From Verrucomicrobium sp. GAS474 (GTDB taxonomy: Bacteria; Verrucomicrobiota; Verrucomicrobiia; Methylacidiphilales; GAS474): a stretch of DNA of 64,000 bases. Below, piece after piece: positions 1-8,937 of the stretch. Each line of letters starts with the position of its first letter. Position 1 is the stretch's first letter. The DNA is taken from the NCBI RefSeq assembly GCF_900105685.1, contig NZ_LT629781.1, positions 3,224,001-3,288,000 of the forward strand, read 5' to 3'. Under the pieces are notes generated by a model, which was not told where the DNA came from, did no database searches, and worked only from the letters and a program-made list of their open reading frames with translations. A program made the translations under genes and the position numbers.

Positions 1-90
1 CGCGCCTGGGTCGAGGAAAACTTCCTCGTCTCCAAAAACGCCGCGAAGCTCGCCGAGGCCTTCCGCCGGGTTACCTCTTCTCGCCCGTAG
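1..90 (+). CDS. C-terminal tail of an unidentified protein (5' end outside window)
   Basis: An open frame enters from the window edge and ends with TAG at 88-90, giving about 29 residues, acidic and Ala-rich with a helical look (begins RAWVEENFLV). The tail resembles the closing helix of GT4-type glycosyltransferases, but this is too short to assign. It converges on the BlaR1-like gene and their ends overlap by 20 bp. It may be a chance open frame. Confidence 0.35.
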   Translation, partial: RAWVEENFLVSKNAAKLAEAFRRVTSSRP

Positions 91-3000
91 GGTAGACGAT
101 CACGAGAGGCTTTCCTTCGACGGGCCGTTCCAGACGCGTCCGCACGTCCTGCCCCGCCGGATCCTTGAAGACGATCTCGTAAAAGCCGGGAACGTCGAAG
201 TTGATATCCTCGAACGAGAATGTTCCGTCACTCGCTCTCGGCATAACGCTGGAGCCGAAGGAATGCCTCTCGGAGTGCCGATAGTTTAAACTGATCTCGA
301 CGCCCCCGACCGGCTTTCCCTCTCCATCGACCAACGCTCCCTGAACCGGAACCCCCGGATGCCACGTCATGTCCCGCTCGACGATCGGATGGGCTGCATC
401 GACTTCGAGCGCTTCTCCTGCTTCGAAGTGGGTCCCTGCCCACAAAAACACCCGGTAGGTTCCGCCGAACGGAAGCGGCGTCGTTTGATAACGGTCCATC
501 AACATGGCGCTGTCGATGATCGCCTCACCGCTATCGATTCCCTTGTCCTTCAGAACAGAAGGCGCTTTCACCACATCGATGTGAGTGAAGAAACTCTTCG
601 TCGAGGGGCTTCCGTCAGGCAAGACCACCCGGCCCCGGATCACCCCTGCCGGGACCAGGGTGATTTTTTTGGAGAACGTTGCGTCGCTTTCCTTGATATC
701 AAAATCCTCCCTAGGGAACCAATAGCCGAGGAGCCGGTCTGCCGAAACACTCATCCGGTTCGGGGCGGGCACCTCGATCTCCGCGTGCCCCTCGGAAAGC
801 GGAAGATCTTTCAAGACTCCCCTCTGGGCTATCCCCTCTCCCACCCCCGATTCCAAGAAATAGACATGCAACGCCCCGCCGGGCATCGGCTGTCCCCTCC
901 CCGGATTGAGGAAGATCTCGACGTGCGACTTCGTATCCTTCCCTGCCAAATCGAAGACATAGCCCTCGGTATCCTTCTTCAGATTAACGTCGAAGCTTCT
1001 TCCGCCGACCTGAAAGGTATAGGGAACCCCGGAAACGAGATGAGACGAAGGAAGTTCATCGAAAGAGAAGAACAGTTCCTCTCCCGAAGACGAAACCGTC
1101 AACGTCCCCGCGACATCGTATCCCACCGCCTGGGCATGCCCCAGCTGGGCCATCAGATGACAGATAATCGCCGAAGGCATCGAGCCCGTTCCATCCCTTC
1201 CCCTGGGATGAACGATCTTCCCGCTGAATCGCATTCCTTTCTCCAGCGGAAAAGTCTGCTCCAGGACTCCCTCACCGACTCGCAACGGAAAAACGGCCAA
1301 CGGATAGCCTGCCGCTTTCACATAAACGCGATATCCCATCTCCTCGCTGAGATCGTTGACGACGAAACGGCCAGCCTCATCCGAATGCGCCAAGATTTGG
1401 GGTTCATAATCGATGCCGTAGGAGGAATGGACACTTCCATTCGATTCCAATTCCGCCGCCATCTGCACCTCCGCCCCGGCAACCGGTCTTCCACTCTCCT
1501 CATCGACGATGATGCCCCGCGCAGGAATCGACGGACGCAGGACCACGTCGATCAGCTTGTCCTCCTCCCATGCATGGTATTCGGCGACGATTTTTTGCCA
1601 GCCGGGCCGGAAGAAAGTCAGCTTGGCCTTGGTATCGACGGCGAATTGTCCCAGGGAAACCGTTCCATCGCTCCCCGTCTGTTCGGAAACCCCGAAATTC
1701 GGATCATGCTGTCCTACCCACCCTTCCACCTTCACGCCGGGAAGCGGCGCGCCCGTTTCCGAAACGACCCGAATCCGCGCCGGAATTCCTTTCTTAAACA
1801 CCACCTCGACCGGGCCAACCTTGCCACCCTCGGCCTTCGGCAGCTGCATCGAGAAAGGGGCGTACCCGGCGGCCCATCCCGAGAGCCACACGAAATCGCC
1901 CTTGCCTTTGGCAGCAAAGGTTTCGCCCGTCCGTTGGATGTCGGCAAAGGTTCTTCCGTTTTCGTACCGACTCGTCACGTTGAGCGAGATTTTCCGAGGC
2001 AGCGGCAATCCGTCCTCCGTCCGCAAGGTTCCCGATAGGGAGACATCGGCGGCATTCCCGTCCGATTTTTGCCATTCCGGCTCGGAATCCTTGATCGAGG
2101 CAATCCGTTCCGCCGCCGTCATCACCTTCGCCGAGAGGAGCGGCAGGAGGAACATCGTTCCCAAATAGAGAGCGACGCCGAGAAAGATCGCCGACACCGC
2201 TAGGGTGGCGACGCCCTTCCGAGCACTCCCCTCTCCAACCCCCAAAAGACGGCGTACTCGGGCTAGTAGTTCCCCTTCCCCGCTCGCAGCCAGAGCGAGG
2301 GAACCGGCCCTCTCTCCCTCGAACGCGGCCAAAGCCTCGGCATACCCGAGAGCGTCTCCCGACCAGGAGACCACGAGATCGTCACACGCATTTTCCCGCT
2401 CCTCCCGCAGGACACGGCTGATGTACCAGACGGCGGGGTGATAGAAGAACAGAGCCTCGCAGACGGCCTGGAGAAGATTGACGAAGGCATCGTGGCGACG
2501 GATATGGGCCAACTCATGAAGAAGGATTGCCTCGACCTGCTCGACCGGGAGCGAGGCCATCACGCCCAGGGGGAAGAGAATGACCGGCTTGAACCATCCG
2601 GCGACCATCGGAACGGTGACCGCCGCGCTTTCACCGAAGCGAACCAGCCGCGCGACTCCGGCACGCCCGCAGAGGGCGGCGAAGCGATCCCGCCACACCT
2701 CGTCGACGGGAAGAAGCGGACTCCGCGCCAAGGCTCGAACGCCGTGCCAGCCACGGGCCAGCCGGATGAGAAAGAAAGTGACGCCCGCGAACCAGAGGGA
2801 GGTGAGCCACGGCAGGTAGGGTTCGAGCCGGAGCTTTCCTTCCGCCTGCCACTCGAATGGCATTTCTTTACCCGCTGTCACTGTCGCGAAGGAAACCGGC
2901 GTCTTCGCCACCTCTTCCGCCACCGCAACGCGGACCGGGGCCTTTTCCATCCGCGCCGTGAAATCGCTGGAGGCGAAGGTCCACCACGGCAGCACGGCCA

Positions 3001-3154
3001 TCGCGATCAGGGCCGCGCAGCCGACGGTGTAACGGGCCTTCGCCGTCCGCTCCGGCATCAGCGCCAAGCCCAGGCGAAGGCCGAGGGCCAGCAGCGTCCC
3101 GATCCAGACGGAATGGATCAGCATCCATCCCAGCCGCTCGCTCCAGGCGCTCAT
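71..3154 (-). CDS. BlaR1-like M56 sensor metallopeptidase with long carboxypeptidase-regulatory-like tail
   Basis: A 1027-residue integral membrane protein. Residues 1-60 hold two membrane segments, a third lies near 114-132, then a cytoplasmic M56 metallopeptidase domain with the zinc motif HELAH at 213-217 and a downstream ENACDD stretch typical of BlaR1/MecR1. A further membrane helix near 315-340 is followed by about 690 exported residues that look like successive beta-sandwich carboxypeptidase-regulatory/CNA-B-like repeats (recurring GxV..xxGxPVxGaxV patterns) rather than the penicillin-binding sensor of classic BlaR1. The family senses an outside ligand and cleaves the partner BlaI repressor. 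It overlaps the upstream blaI-like gene by 4 bp (ATGA), so the pair is translationally coupled. The ligand is unknown. Confidence 0.85.
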   Translation of the reverse strand: MSAWSERLGWMLIHSVWIGTLLALGLRLGLALMPERTAKARYTVGCAALIAMAVLPWWTFASSDFTARMEKAPVRVAVAEEVAKTPVSFATVTAGKEMPFEWQAEGKLRLEPYLPWLTSLWFAGVTFFLIRLARGWHGVRALARSPLLPVDEVWRDRFAALCGRAGVARLVRFGESAAVTVPMVAGWFKPVILFPLGVMASLPVEQVEAILLHELAHIRRHDAFVNLLQAVCEALFFYHPAVWYISRVLREERENACDDLVVSWSGDALGYAEALAAFEGERAGSLALAASGEGELLARVRRLLGVGEGSARKGVATLAVSAIFLGVALYLGTMFLLPLLSAKVMTAAERIASIKDSEPEWQKSDGNAADVSLSGTLRTEDGLPLPRKISLNVTSRYENGRTFADIQRTGETFAAKGKGDFVWLSGWAAGYAPFSMQLPKAEGGKVGPVEVVFKKGIPARIRVVSETGAPLPGVKVEGWVGQHDPNFGVSEQTGSDGTVSLGQFAVDTKAKLTFFRPGWQKIVAEYHAWEEDKLIDVVLRPSIPARGIIVDEESGRPVAGAEVQMAAELESNGSVHSSYGIDYEPQILAHSDEAGRFVVNDLSEEMGYRVYVKAAGYPLAVFPLRVGEGVLEQTFPLEKGMRFSGKIVHPRGRDGTGSMPSAIICHLMAQLGHAQAVGYDVAGTLTVSSSGEELFFSFDELPSSHLVSGVPYTFQVGGRSFDVNLKKDTEGYVFDLAGKDTKSHVEIFLNPGRGQPMPGGALHVYFLESGVGEGIAQRGVLKDLPLSEGHAEIEVPAPNRMSVSADRLLGYWFPREDFDIKESDATFSKKITLVPAGVIRGRVVLPDGSPSTKSFFTHIDVVKAPSVLKDKGIDSGEAIIDSAMLMDRYQTTPLPFGGTYRVFLWAGTHFEAGEALEVDAAHPIVERDMTWHPGVPVQGALVDGEGKPVGGVEISLNYRHSERHSFGSSVMPRASDGTFSFEDINFDVPGFYEIVFKDPAGQDVRTRLERPVEGKPLVIVYPTGEKR

Positions 3155-3549
3155 TTCTTCCTCCCCCGCTTTTCCTTCTGCGCCTCGTCGATCAGAGCGC
3201 GGATGGCGGCCAGTTCCTCGGGCGAGGTCGGCTTCGCCGAGAGGGCGCGGAGGACGAGCTGGCTGAGGGAACCCCCGAAGACCCGGTCGATCATGCCGCC
3301 GACCATCCTCTCCTGGTTTTCCCCCTCGGCCACGGCTGCCGCGTAGATGTGGGTCATCCGCGACTCATCGCGGGTGACGAGTCCTTTCTCGAACATGATC
3401 TGGAGGAGCTTCAGCGTCGTCGTGTAGCCGCCCCGGCTTCCCATCGCCTCCCAGATCTGCCGGACGGTCTGCGGACCTCCGCCCCAGAGGGCCTGAAGGA
3501 TTTCAAGTTCTGCCTGCGTCGGCGGAGTCCGTTTGTCGCTCATTCTCAC
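3151..3549 (-). CDS. BlaI/MecI/CopY-family repressor
   Basis: A 132-residue winged-helix repressor: TQAELEILQALWGGGPQTVRQIWEA is the characteristic start of the BlaI fold, followed by the recognition helix region (GGYTTTLKLLQIM) and a C-terminal dimerisation helix rich in Leu and Arg. The partner is the M56 sensor immediately downstream, which in this family inactivates the repressor by proteolysis. The frame can start at GTG 3549 or at ATG 3543 (MSDKRTPP); the ATG removes only two residues and is equally plausible. Two ACGA-N6-TCGT dyads upstream (3554-3569 and 3590-3604) are good candidates for its own operator. Confidence 0.88.
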   Translation of the reverse strand: MRMSDKRTPPTQAELEILQALWGGGPQTVRQIWEAMGSRGGYTTTLKLLQIMFEKGLVTRDESRMTHIYAAAVAEGENQERMVGGMIDRVFGGSLSQLVLRALSAKPTSPEELAAIRALIDEAQKEKRGRKK

Positions 3550-3553
3550 ATCC

Positions 3554-3604
3554 TACGACGATCTTCGTAAGATAGGCAATCCCAAAGCAACGAACTATTT
3601 CGTA
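3554..3604. promoter_or_regulatory. Two BlaI-type operator dyads upstream of the blaI-blaR1 pair
   Basis: ACGA-N6-TCGT occurs at 3555-3568 (extended by one base on each side to TACGA/TCGTA) and again at 3590-3603. The centres are 35 bp apart. BlaI/MecI repressors bind paired short dyads of similar geometry in front of their own operon. Placement just upstream of the start codon fits autoregulation; binding is inferred. Confidence 0.5.
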
Positions 3605-3668
3605 GGTTAGCCCGCGCGAAAGAACCCGGAACGAACGGAGGAGAAACCGGGCCTGCCCCGGGTATCGA

Positions 3669-4886
3669 CTACTTCTTGAGGCTGACGCCGGCCTTCTTGC
3701 AGGCGGCCTTCAGGGTCTCGACGAAACGCTCGAGCTCTTCCTTCTGGTGAAGGGCGGAGACGGCGGTGCGGATCAGATCCTTTCCGGCAGGGACGCCGGG
3801 AGCAATCGACATGACGGTGAAGAAACCGGCATCCCAGAGGGCCTTCCAGACCAGGTAGCACTTTTCCTTGTTCCCGATGACGATCGGGACGGCGGGCGTC
3901 GGGCTTTCCCAGTAATCGATCCCGGCCTCGTCGAGGAGCTGGCGGTAGTAGGACGAGTTCGCGAGGAGCCGTTCCTGGTGCTGCGGCTCGGCCTGCATGA
4001 CGCGGAGGGCGGCGAGGCTGGAGGCGGCGGCGGGCGGCGTCAGGGCGGCGCTGAAGATGATCTGGCGGCACGAGGTGCGGAGATAGTCGATGGTCGCCTT
4101 GCTCCCCGCCATGAAACCGCCGGTGCTGGCGAGGGACTTCGAGAAGCTGCCGACGATGAGGTCGATCTTCCCGTTGGCGCCGAAATGGTCGCAGACGCCC
4201 CGGCCCTGCTTGCCGAAGACGCCGAAGCCGTGCGCGTCGTCGACGAGGAGGAAGGCCCCGTGCTTCTGGGAGAGTTCGACGAGTTCCGGGACGGGGGCGA
4301 GATGGCCTTCCATCGAGTAGACGCCGTCGACGGCGATCAGCTTCGGCTGGGTGGGGCTGAGGCTTTCGAGAAGGGTGCGGAGGGAGGCCATGTCCCCGTG
4401 GGTGAAGCGCTCGATGTCGGCGCCGGAGAGCTGCGCGCCGTCCCAGAGGGAGGAGTGGATGCTCTTGTCGACGATGAGGGCGTCGCCCCGGCGGGCGAGG
4501 GCCGCGAGGCTGCCCTGGCAGGCGAGGTAACCGGCGACGATGACGTGGCAGGCTTCGGTGCCGAGGAAGGCGGCCATCTCCTCCTCGAGCTCGCGATGGT
4601 AGCCGCGGGAGCCGTTGGCGAGACGGGAGCCGCACGAGCTGGTGCCCCACGTGGCGGCGGCCTCCTGCGAGGCGGCGACGACCTTCGGGTGCTGGCTGAG
4701 GCCGAGGTACTCGTTGCTGCTCATCATGAGCATCTTTTTCCCTTCCACCTGGAGGTGGAGCCCCTCGACGGCGTCGACGGTATGGTAGAAGGGGTCATAC
4801 TTCAGCCGGAGCTTGGTATTGACGTCGTCCTCGATCCGGTCGTGGATCGGGCGCGCCTTCTGGGTGGAGAAAAGGGTGGAAAGCAT
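3669..4886 (-). CDS. Alpha-oxoamine synthase family PLP enzyme (serine palmitoyltransferase/KBL/BioF-like)
   Basis: A 405-residue fold-type I PLP enzyme that condenses an amino acid with an acyl thioester. The PLP lysine is K250 in GSFSKS, preceded by the DDAHG motif (216-220) that contacts the cofactor; SNEYLGLSQHP and GSRLANGSRGYH are classic alpha-oxoamine synthase motifs. Full length and intact. The N-terminal 40 residues resemble serine palmitoyltransferase and CqsA-type members more than BioF, but the acyl donor and amino acid cannot be fixed from sequence, and no ceramide or biotin genes are nearby. It is the last gene of a minus-strand series running from the ExbB gene. Confidence 0.82.
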   Translation of the reverse strand: MLSTLFSTQKARPIHDRIEDDVNTKLRLKYDPFYHTVDAVEGLHLQVEGKKMLMMSSNEYLGLSQHPKVVAASQEAAATWGTSSCGSRLANGSRGYHRELEEEMAAFLGTEACHVIVAGYLACQGSLAALARRGDALIVDKSIHSSLWDGAQLSGADIERFTHGDMASLRTLLESLSPTQPKLIAVDGVYSMEGHLAPVPELVELSQKHGAFLLVDDAHGFGVFGKQGRGVCDHFGANGKIDLIVGSFSKSLASTGGFMAGSKATIDYLRTSCRQIIFSAALTPPAAASSLAALRVMQAEPQHQERLLANSSYYRQLLDEAGIDYWESPTPAVPIVIGNKEKCYLVWKALWDAGFFTVMSIAPGVPAGKDLIRTAVSALHQKEELERFVETLKAACKKAGVSLKK

Positions 4887-4922
4887 GAGGAGCTGAAAGA
4901 GAAAGGGACTAAGCGTCCCGCA

Positions 4923-5399
4923 TCACGGCTTCGGAGTCAACCCCTGCCAGGGAATTTGATGGCGGGAGGCGTAATCGGCAAGTTCGGCCTGACGGGAAGT
5001 GAGGACGGCACGGACGATCGACGAATCGTCCGCGTGGGCGTCGGAAGGAAGCTCGCCCGAGATCATGTCGATGTGCTTGTGGACGTAGAGGAGGACGAAG
5101 GCGGCCTCGGCGGCGACGACGTAGGGAATCTGTTCGTCAACCCCTTCGGCGAAGTCCTCGACGAGACCGGCGAGGAACTCAAGCTGCTCGAAGAGATGGG
5201 GAAAGGCGGGGGCGGCGATCTGGGTGAACTCGACCTTGAGCAGGGGAAGCTTGAGCAAAAGGCCCTTCACCGCGGCAGGGGTCACTCGGACGGCCTGCTT
5301 TTTGACATATTCCACACTTTCGGGCATCCCAATTTTTAAAGGCGGAACGGTGGAAATGCCAAGCCCAATCCGGGAAAATAATTTCCCGATCAAAACCAT
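4923..5399 (-). CDS. Conserved hypothetical, possible YkvA/DUF1232-like protein
   Basis: A 158-residue protein lying between the OmpA-domain gene and the alpha-oxoamine synthase, same strand. The C-terminal half contains a hydrophobic segment followed by IDMI and a later ADDSSIVRAVL, which matches the spacing of the YxxxPxDLIPD...DD pattern of YkvA/DUF1232 proteins, although the central prolines are missing. The first half is Pro/Lys/Leu-rich and may contact membrane. The start is uncertain: ATG at 5327 (MPESVEYV) would remove 24 residues. I would not assign a function. Confidence 0.5.
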   Translation of the reverse strand: MVLIGKLFSRIGLGISTVPPLKIGMPESVEYVKKQAVRVTPAAVKGLLLKLPLLKVEFTQIAAPAFPHLFEQLEFLAGLVEDFAEGVDEQIPYVVAAEAAFVLLYVHKHIDMISGELPSDAHADDSSIVRAVLTSRQAELADYASRHQIPWQGLTPKP

Positions 5400-5418
5400 C
5401 TCCCGAAAGAGATCTCGG

Positions 5419-6468
5419 CTAAGTCGAAGAAAGCGCCCGGACGATGATCTCGACCCGGCGGTTTTTCTGCTGCTGCTCGATGGTTCCGGTGGTCGGGACG
5501 ACGGGGCGCGTCGCGCCGTAGCCCTTGGCCGAGACGCCGAATTTCGCCTCGGGCAACCGCTGCCGGAGCCACATTTGGACGGCGGAGGCGCGGTCGAGGC
5601 TCAGCTTCTGGTTGTAGTCGTCCTTGCCGAAGGAGTCGGTGAAGCCGTCGACCTCGACGTCGGCGCGGAGATATTTCCCGATGTATTTCAACGCCTGCCC
5701 CAGCACCGCCTCGGCACCCGGCCGGAGCTGGGCGGAGTCGAAGTCGAAGAGAATGTCGGTCGGCAGAGTGAGGACGACGGGCTGGGGAAGGTTCGGGTTG
5801 AGCGTCGGGGGCGGGGTGCGGAACTGGAGTCCGATCTGCTCCGGGGAGGGCAGCGCCGAGGGGGCGGGAACGGGGTCCCCTCCCCGGCCCTGGCCGGGCA
5901 GGCTCGAGCCGATGGCGGTCGGGTTCCCCGGCGCGGGGAGGGTCGCGGCGGGGACCGTCGCCGGGACACCGGGCGTCGTCGGGGCGAGGGTGAATTTGGA
6001 GATTTCGGCATCGAGCTTCGCGTGGTCGTCGAGCGCGTAGGGGCTGACCGAGGCGGGCGGCGCGGGAACGACGGGAGTGAAGGCGGGGAGGCTCCCCGGC
6101 CCTTCCAGCGGGAGGGAGGTCGAGGGCGAGGGCGCGCCGAGCAGGCCGTGGTCGACCATCTGGGGAGAGGGCTCGGGCAACCGCGAGGGGGCGTTCTGGA
6201 CGACCTGCGGCGGCGGGGGGACGGGGGTCGGCGGCGGCTGGTCGATCGCCGTCGGCGGGATCTCGACCCGCTTCACCTGGGTCGGCTGCGTCATCCGGCC
6301 TTTCTCCGCCGGGATCGCGAGACGGCCGACGTGGAAGCTGTCCGAAACGTAGAAGAAGGCTCCATGGACGGCCAGCGAGAGGAAGAGCGCGACGGGGACG
6401 ACCCAGCGCCGCCGCCCGATGGCGGGGGGACGCCAGAACGTCGATGAGAAAAGAGGTGCCGTGGCCAT
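5419..6468 (-). CDS. TonB-like anchored OmpA-domain envelope protein
   Basis: 349 residues in three parts: a short cytoplasmic head and one membrane helix (about 22-42, VVPVALFLSLAVHGAFFYV, TonB-like); a Pro/Ala-rich periplasmic linker of about 170 residues (PPPTPVPPPPQ and similar); and a C-terminal OmpA/Pal peptidoglycan-binding domain containing FDFDSAQL, GFTDSFG, NQKLSLDRA and NRRVEI. The arrangement resembles TonB or TolA at the N-terminus and Pal at the C-terminus in a single chain. It is the fourth gene after ExbB, ExbD and a TPR protein, so it probably bridges the energised inner-membrane motor and the cell wall. Its start lies 6 bp after the TPR gene's stop. Confidence 0.82.
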   Translation of the reverse strand: MATAPLFSSTFWRPPAIGRRRWVVPVALFLSLAVHGAFFYVSDSFHVGRLAIPAEKGRMTQPTQVKRVEIPPTAIDQPPPTPVPPPPQVVQNAPSRLPEPSPQMVDHGLLGAPSPSTSLPLEGPGSLPAFTPVVPAPPASVSPYALDDHAKLDAEISKFTLAPTTPGVPATVPAATLPAPGNPTAIGSSLPGQGRGGDPVPAPSALPSPEQIGLQFRTPPPTLNPNLPQPVVLTLPTDILFDFDSAQLRPGAEAVLGQALKYIGKYLRADVEVDGFTDSFGKDDYNQKLSLDRASAVQMWLRQRLPEAKFGVSAKGYGATRPVVPTTGTIEQQQKNRRVEIIVRALSST

Positions 6469-6474
6469 GCGAAC

Positions 6475-8937
6475 TTACTCCCCAGTATCGTTGAAAGCGG
6501 GGTACCCGTCCCGCAATTTTTTCCGGAATCCTTCCGCCTGCGCCTTCTCCCCGGCGAGGTCGGCGGCCTGCGCGGCGGCGTTCAGGGCGCGGGGCGTGAT
6601 GACGTCGTCCCGGTAGATGAGGCTGAGGGTGGCGAACGATTTCAAGGCGTCGCCATACTGCTTCTGCGCCAGGTGCCAGCGCCCGGTCAGGTAGCGGGCC
6701 TGGGCGTTGTTCTTCCCCTCCGGTTCCTGGAGGAGGACCTTGTCGAGGTTCTCCTTCGCGCCGGCGAAGTCCTTCCCCTCCCCGATCTGGGCCTCGGCGA
6801 GGGCGAGGAGGACGGGGGAGGTCTCGGCGCTCTTCGCCTCCTTCGCGCGGAAGGTCTGGTAGCTGACGACCGCCGCGGGCCACCGCTTCAGCTTCCGCTG
6901 GGCCTCGGCCAGTTCCCACCACGCGGAGGCGAGGTAGGTCCCCGCCGCGGGATGGACCGTCACCGCCGCGTACCAGACGGCGGCAGCCTCGGGATGTCCG
7001 GCGTCGGCCTCCTGCGAGCCCATCCAGTAGTAGAGCCCGGCAGGGACGCGGATTTCCTTCGACTGCGGGTCGGCGGCGTTCGTGAATCCGTCGTAATCGC
7101 GGACGAGGGCCTCGGTCTTATCGAGATCCTTCTTCTGCCACACGATCCAGAGGAGGCGGTAGGTCGCCGGAATCTGCCACGCCTTCGGATCGCCCGCCCG
7201 CGCCTGGGCGAGGAGGGGCTCGGCCGAAGCATAGTCCCGCGCCGCGAAGGCCTCGGCCCCCAACGTGTAGGCGGCGAGCGGGAGGAGCTTGCTGCCGGGA
7301 AAATCGGAGACGATCTGGCGGAAGGCGGCGAGCATCCCCTCCTTCGCCCCCGGCGTGTTGTTCGCGGCGAGGCGGGCGTCGAGGACGGCGATCCTCTCCG
7401 TCGCCATCTGGACCTCGGGCGATTTGGGCGAGGCCGCCTTCGCCACCTCGGCCCACGCGGCGACGGCCCCGGCGGCGTCGGGGACGTTTTCGAGGGCGAC
7501 GGCGCGGCACTGGCGGGCGGAGAATTCGAGCGCCGCCGTTTCCTTCCTTCCGCCCTCTTTTTTGATGAACAGGGCGAAACCGTCGGCCGCCGCCTTCCAT
7601 TCGGAGAGGGCGTAGTGGGCGCGGGGGGCCTCGAAGTAAATCTCGGTCGCCGGGAGGCCGTCGGGGAGGTCCTTCATCCCGGCGAGCTGGTCCCAGATCG
7701 GCTTCGCCTCGGCGAAGCGTTTCTGGTCGCTATACCACCGCGCCCGCAGGTAGAGGACCTGCGGCACGACGGGCGAGGCAGGGTAGGCGGAGAGGAAGGC
7801 GGCGGTCTCTCCCGGCACGTTGTCGCGGGAGAGCTCGACCTGGGCGATGAGCCGCTCGTAGGCGACGGCGGGGACGAGGCCGTTGGCCGAAAACTGGGAG
7901 AGGAAGAGGTCGTAGATCCGGACGGCGTCGGGGAGGTTCTTCAGCCGGTAATGGGAGCGGGCGGCCTCGAGGAAGACGGCGGCGCGGCTCGAATCGAGGA
8001 GGCGGTCCCGGCTCTTGTCGAAGAGGGCGACGACTTCCTTGTAACGCTGCTGCCGGTAGTAGAGATCGAGGAGGCCGGTGTTCGCCACCTTCGCATAGGC
8101 CCCGTCGGGATCGATCTGGAGGCCGTTGAGGAAGAGCTTCTCCGCCTCGTTCTCGCGGGGCGGATTCTGACGGAGGGCGGCGAGGGCCGCGCGGCTCGCC
8201 GCCTGCGCGCGCGCCGCCTTCTCCGTCGGCGCCGAGGCGTTCAGCACGGTCTGCCAGTACGTCTGCGCCCCGGCCCAATCGTCCTTCCTCTCCGACCACT
8301 CGGCCAGCATCTGGGCGGCGGCGGCGGTGTAGACGATCGGCGGCGTGCGGCCCGCGAAGTCCCGGAGGATCGCGTTCCCCTCCTCTTCCTTGCCGATCCG
8401 CATCCGCGAGGCGGCGGCGAAGAAACGGGCCGCCTCCCGCGTCGCGTCGTCGATCACCGAGGCGGGACCGACCGGGGCGTTGGCGACGCCGTCGAGGAGG
8501 GGGAGCGCCCCGGCGTAGTCGCCCTTGCGGTAAAGGATGTCGCCGCGCCGGTAGGAGGCCATGACGGCGAAGGCGTCGCCGGAGTAGGTCTCCGAAAGGA
8601 GCTTGAAGACCGAGGCCGCCTCGTCGGTCCGGCCCAGGAGGCGGTAGGACTCGCCGATGCGGAAGAGGGCCTGCTCCCGCTGGCTCTCGGCGAGGGAGGC
8701 GAGGAGGTCGGAGTAGGCCAGCAACGCCTCGTCGTAACGCTTGGCCGTGTAGAGCATGTCCGCCTGTTGGAGCTGGGTGTCGAGGAGCGGGCGGACGTCG
8801 AGCGTGGCCGCAGTCGTCCCGGCGGCGGACGAGGCCGCCGGGGCGGCGTCCTGCGCCGCGCCGGTCCGACCCAGGCCCAGGACCATCCCGAGGACGAGGG
8901 CCGGGGCAAGCCCTCGCGCTCCTCCACGGGCTCTCAT
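6475..8937 (-). CDS. Secreted tetratricopeptide-repeat protein of the ExbBD operon
   Basis: 820 residues beginning with a basic region and hydrophobic signal peptide (MRARGGARGLAPALVL... ending near GAAQDA), then about 20 TPR-like helical pairs through the whole chain (for example LYTAKRYDEALLAYSDLL and GRWHLAQKQYGDALKSFATL). The start at 8937 is chosen because its ATG overlaps the exbD stop by 4 bp and opens directly into the signal peptide; an upstream extension would be Arg-rich antisense-like sequence. TPR exports in this position are protein-protein scaffolds in the periplasm, comparable in role to CpoB in Tol systems, but much larger. No enzymatic motif seen. Confidence 0.8.
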   Translation of the reverse strand: MRARGGARGLAPALVLGMVLGLGRTGAAQDAAPAASSAAGTTAATLDVRPLLDTQLQQADMLYTAKRYDEALLAYSDLLASLAESQREQALFRIGESYRLLGRTDEAASVFKLLSETYSGDAFAVMASYRRGDILYRKGDYAGALPLLDGVANAPVGPASVIDDATREAARFFAAASRMRIGKEEEGNAILRDFAGRTPPIVYTAAAAQMLAEWSERKDDWAGAQTYWQTVLNASAPTEKAARAQAASRAALAALRQNPPRENEAEKLFLNGLQIDPDGAYAKVANTGLLDLYYRQQRYKEVVALFDKSRDRLLDSSRAAVFLEAARSHYRLKNLPDAVRIYDLFLSQFSANGLVPAVAYERLIAQVELSRDNVPGETAAFLSAYPASPVVPQVLYLRARWYSDQKRFAEAKPIWDQLAGMKDLPDGLPATEIYFEAPRAHYALSEWKAAADGFALFIKKEGGRKETAALEFSARQCRAVALENVPDAAGAVAAWAEVAKAASPKSPEVQMATERIAVLDARLAANNTPGAKEGMLAAFRQIVSDFPGSKLLPLAAYTLGAEAFAARDYASAEPLLAQARAGDPKAWQIPATYRLLWIVWQKKDLDKTEALVRDYDGFTNAADPQSKEIRVPAGLYYWMGSQEADAGHPEAAAVWYAAVTVHPAAGTYLASAWWELAEAQRKLKRWPAAVVSYQTFRAKEAKSAETSPVLLALAEAQIGEGKDFAGAKENLDKVLLQEPEGKNNAQARYLTGRWHLAQKQYGDALKSFATLSLIYRDDVITPRALNAAAQAADLAGEKAQAEGFRKKLRDGYPAFNDTGE

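Noticed and set aside
359-2038. A 559-codon frame opposite the BlaR1-like gene
   Set aside because: No motifs and arginine/proline-rich; explained by high GC and the real gene on the other strand.
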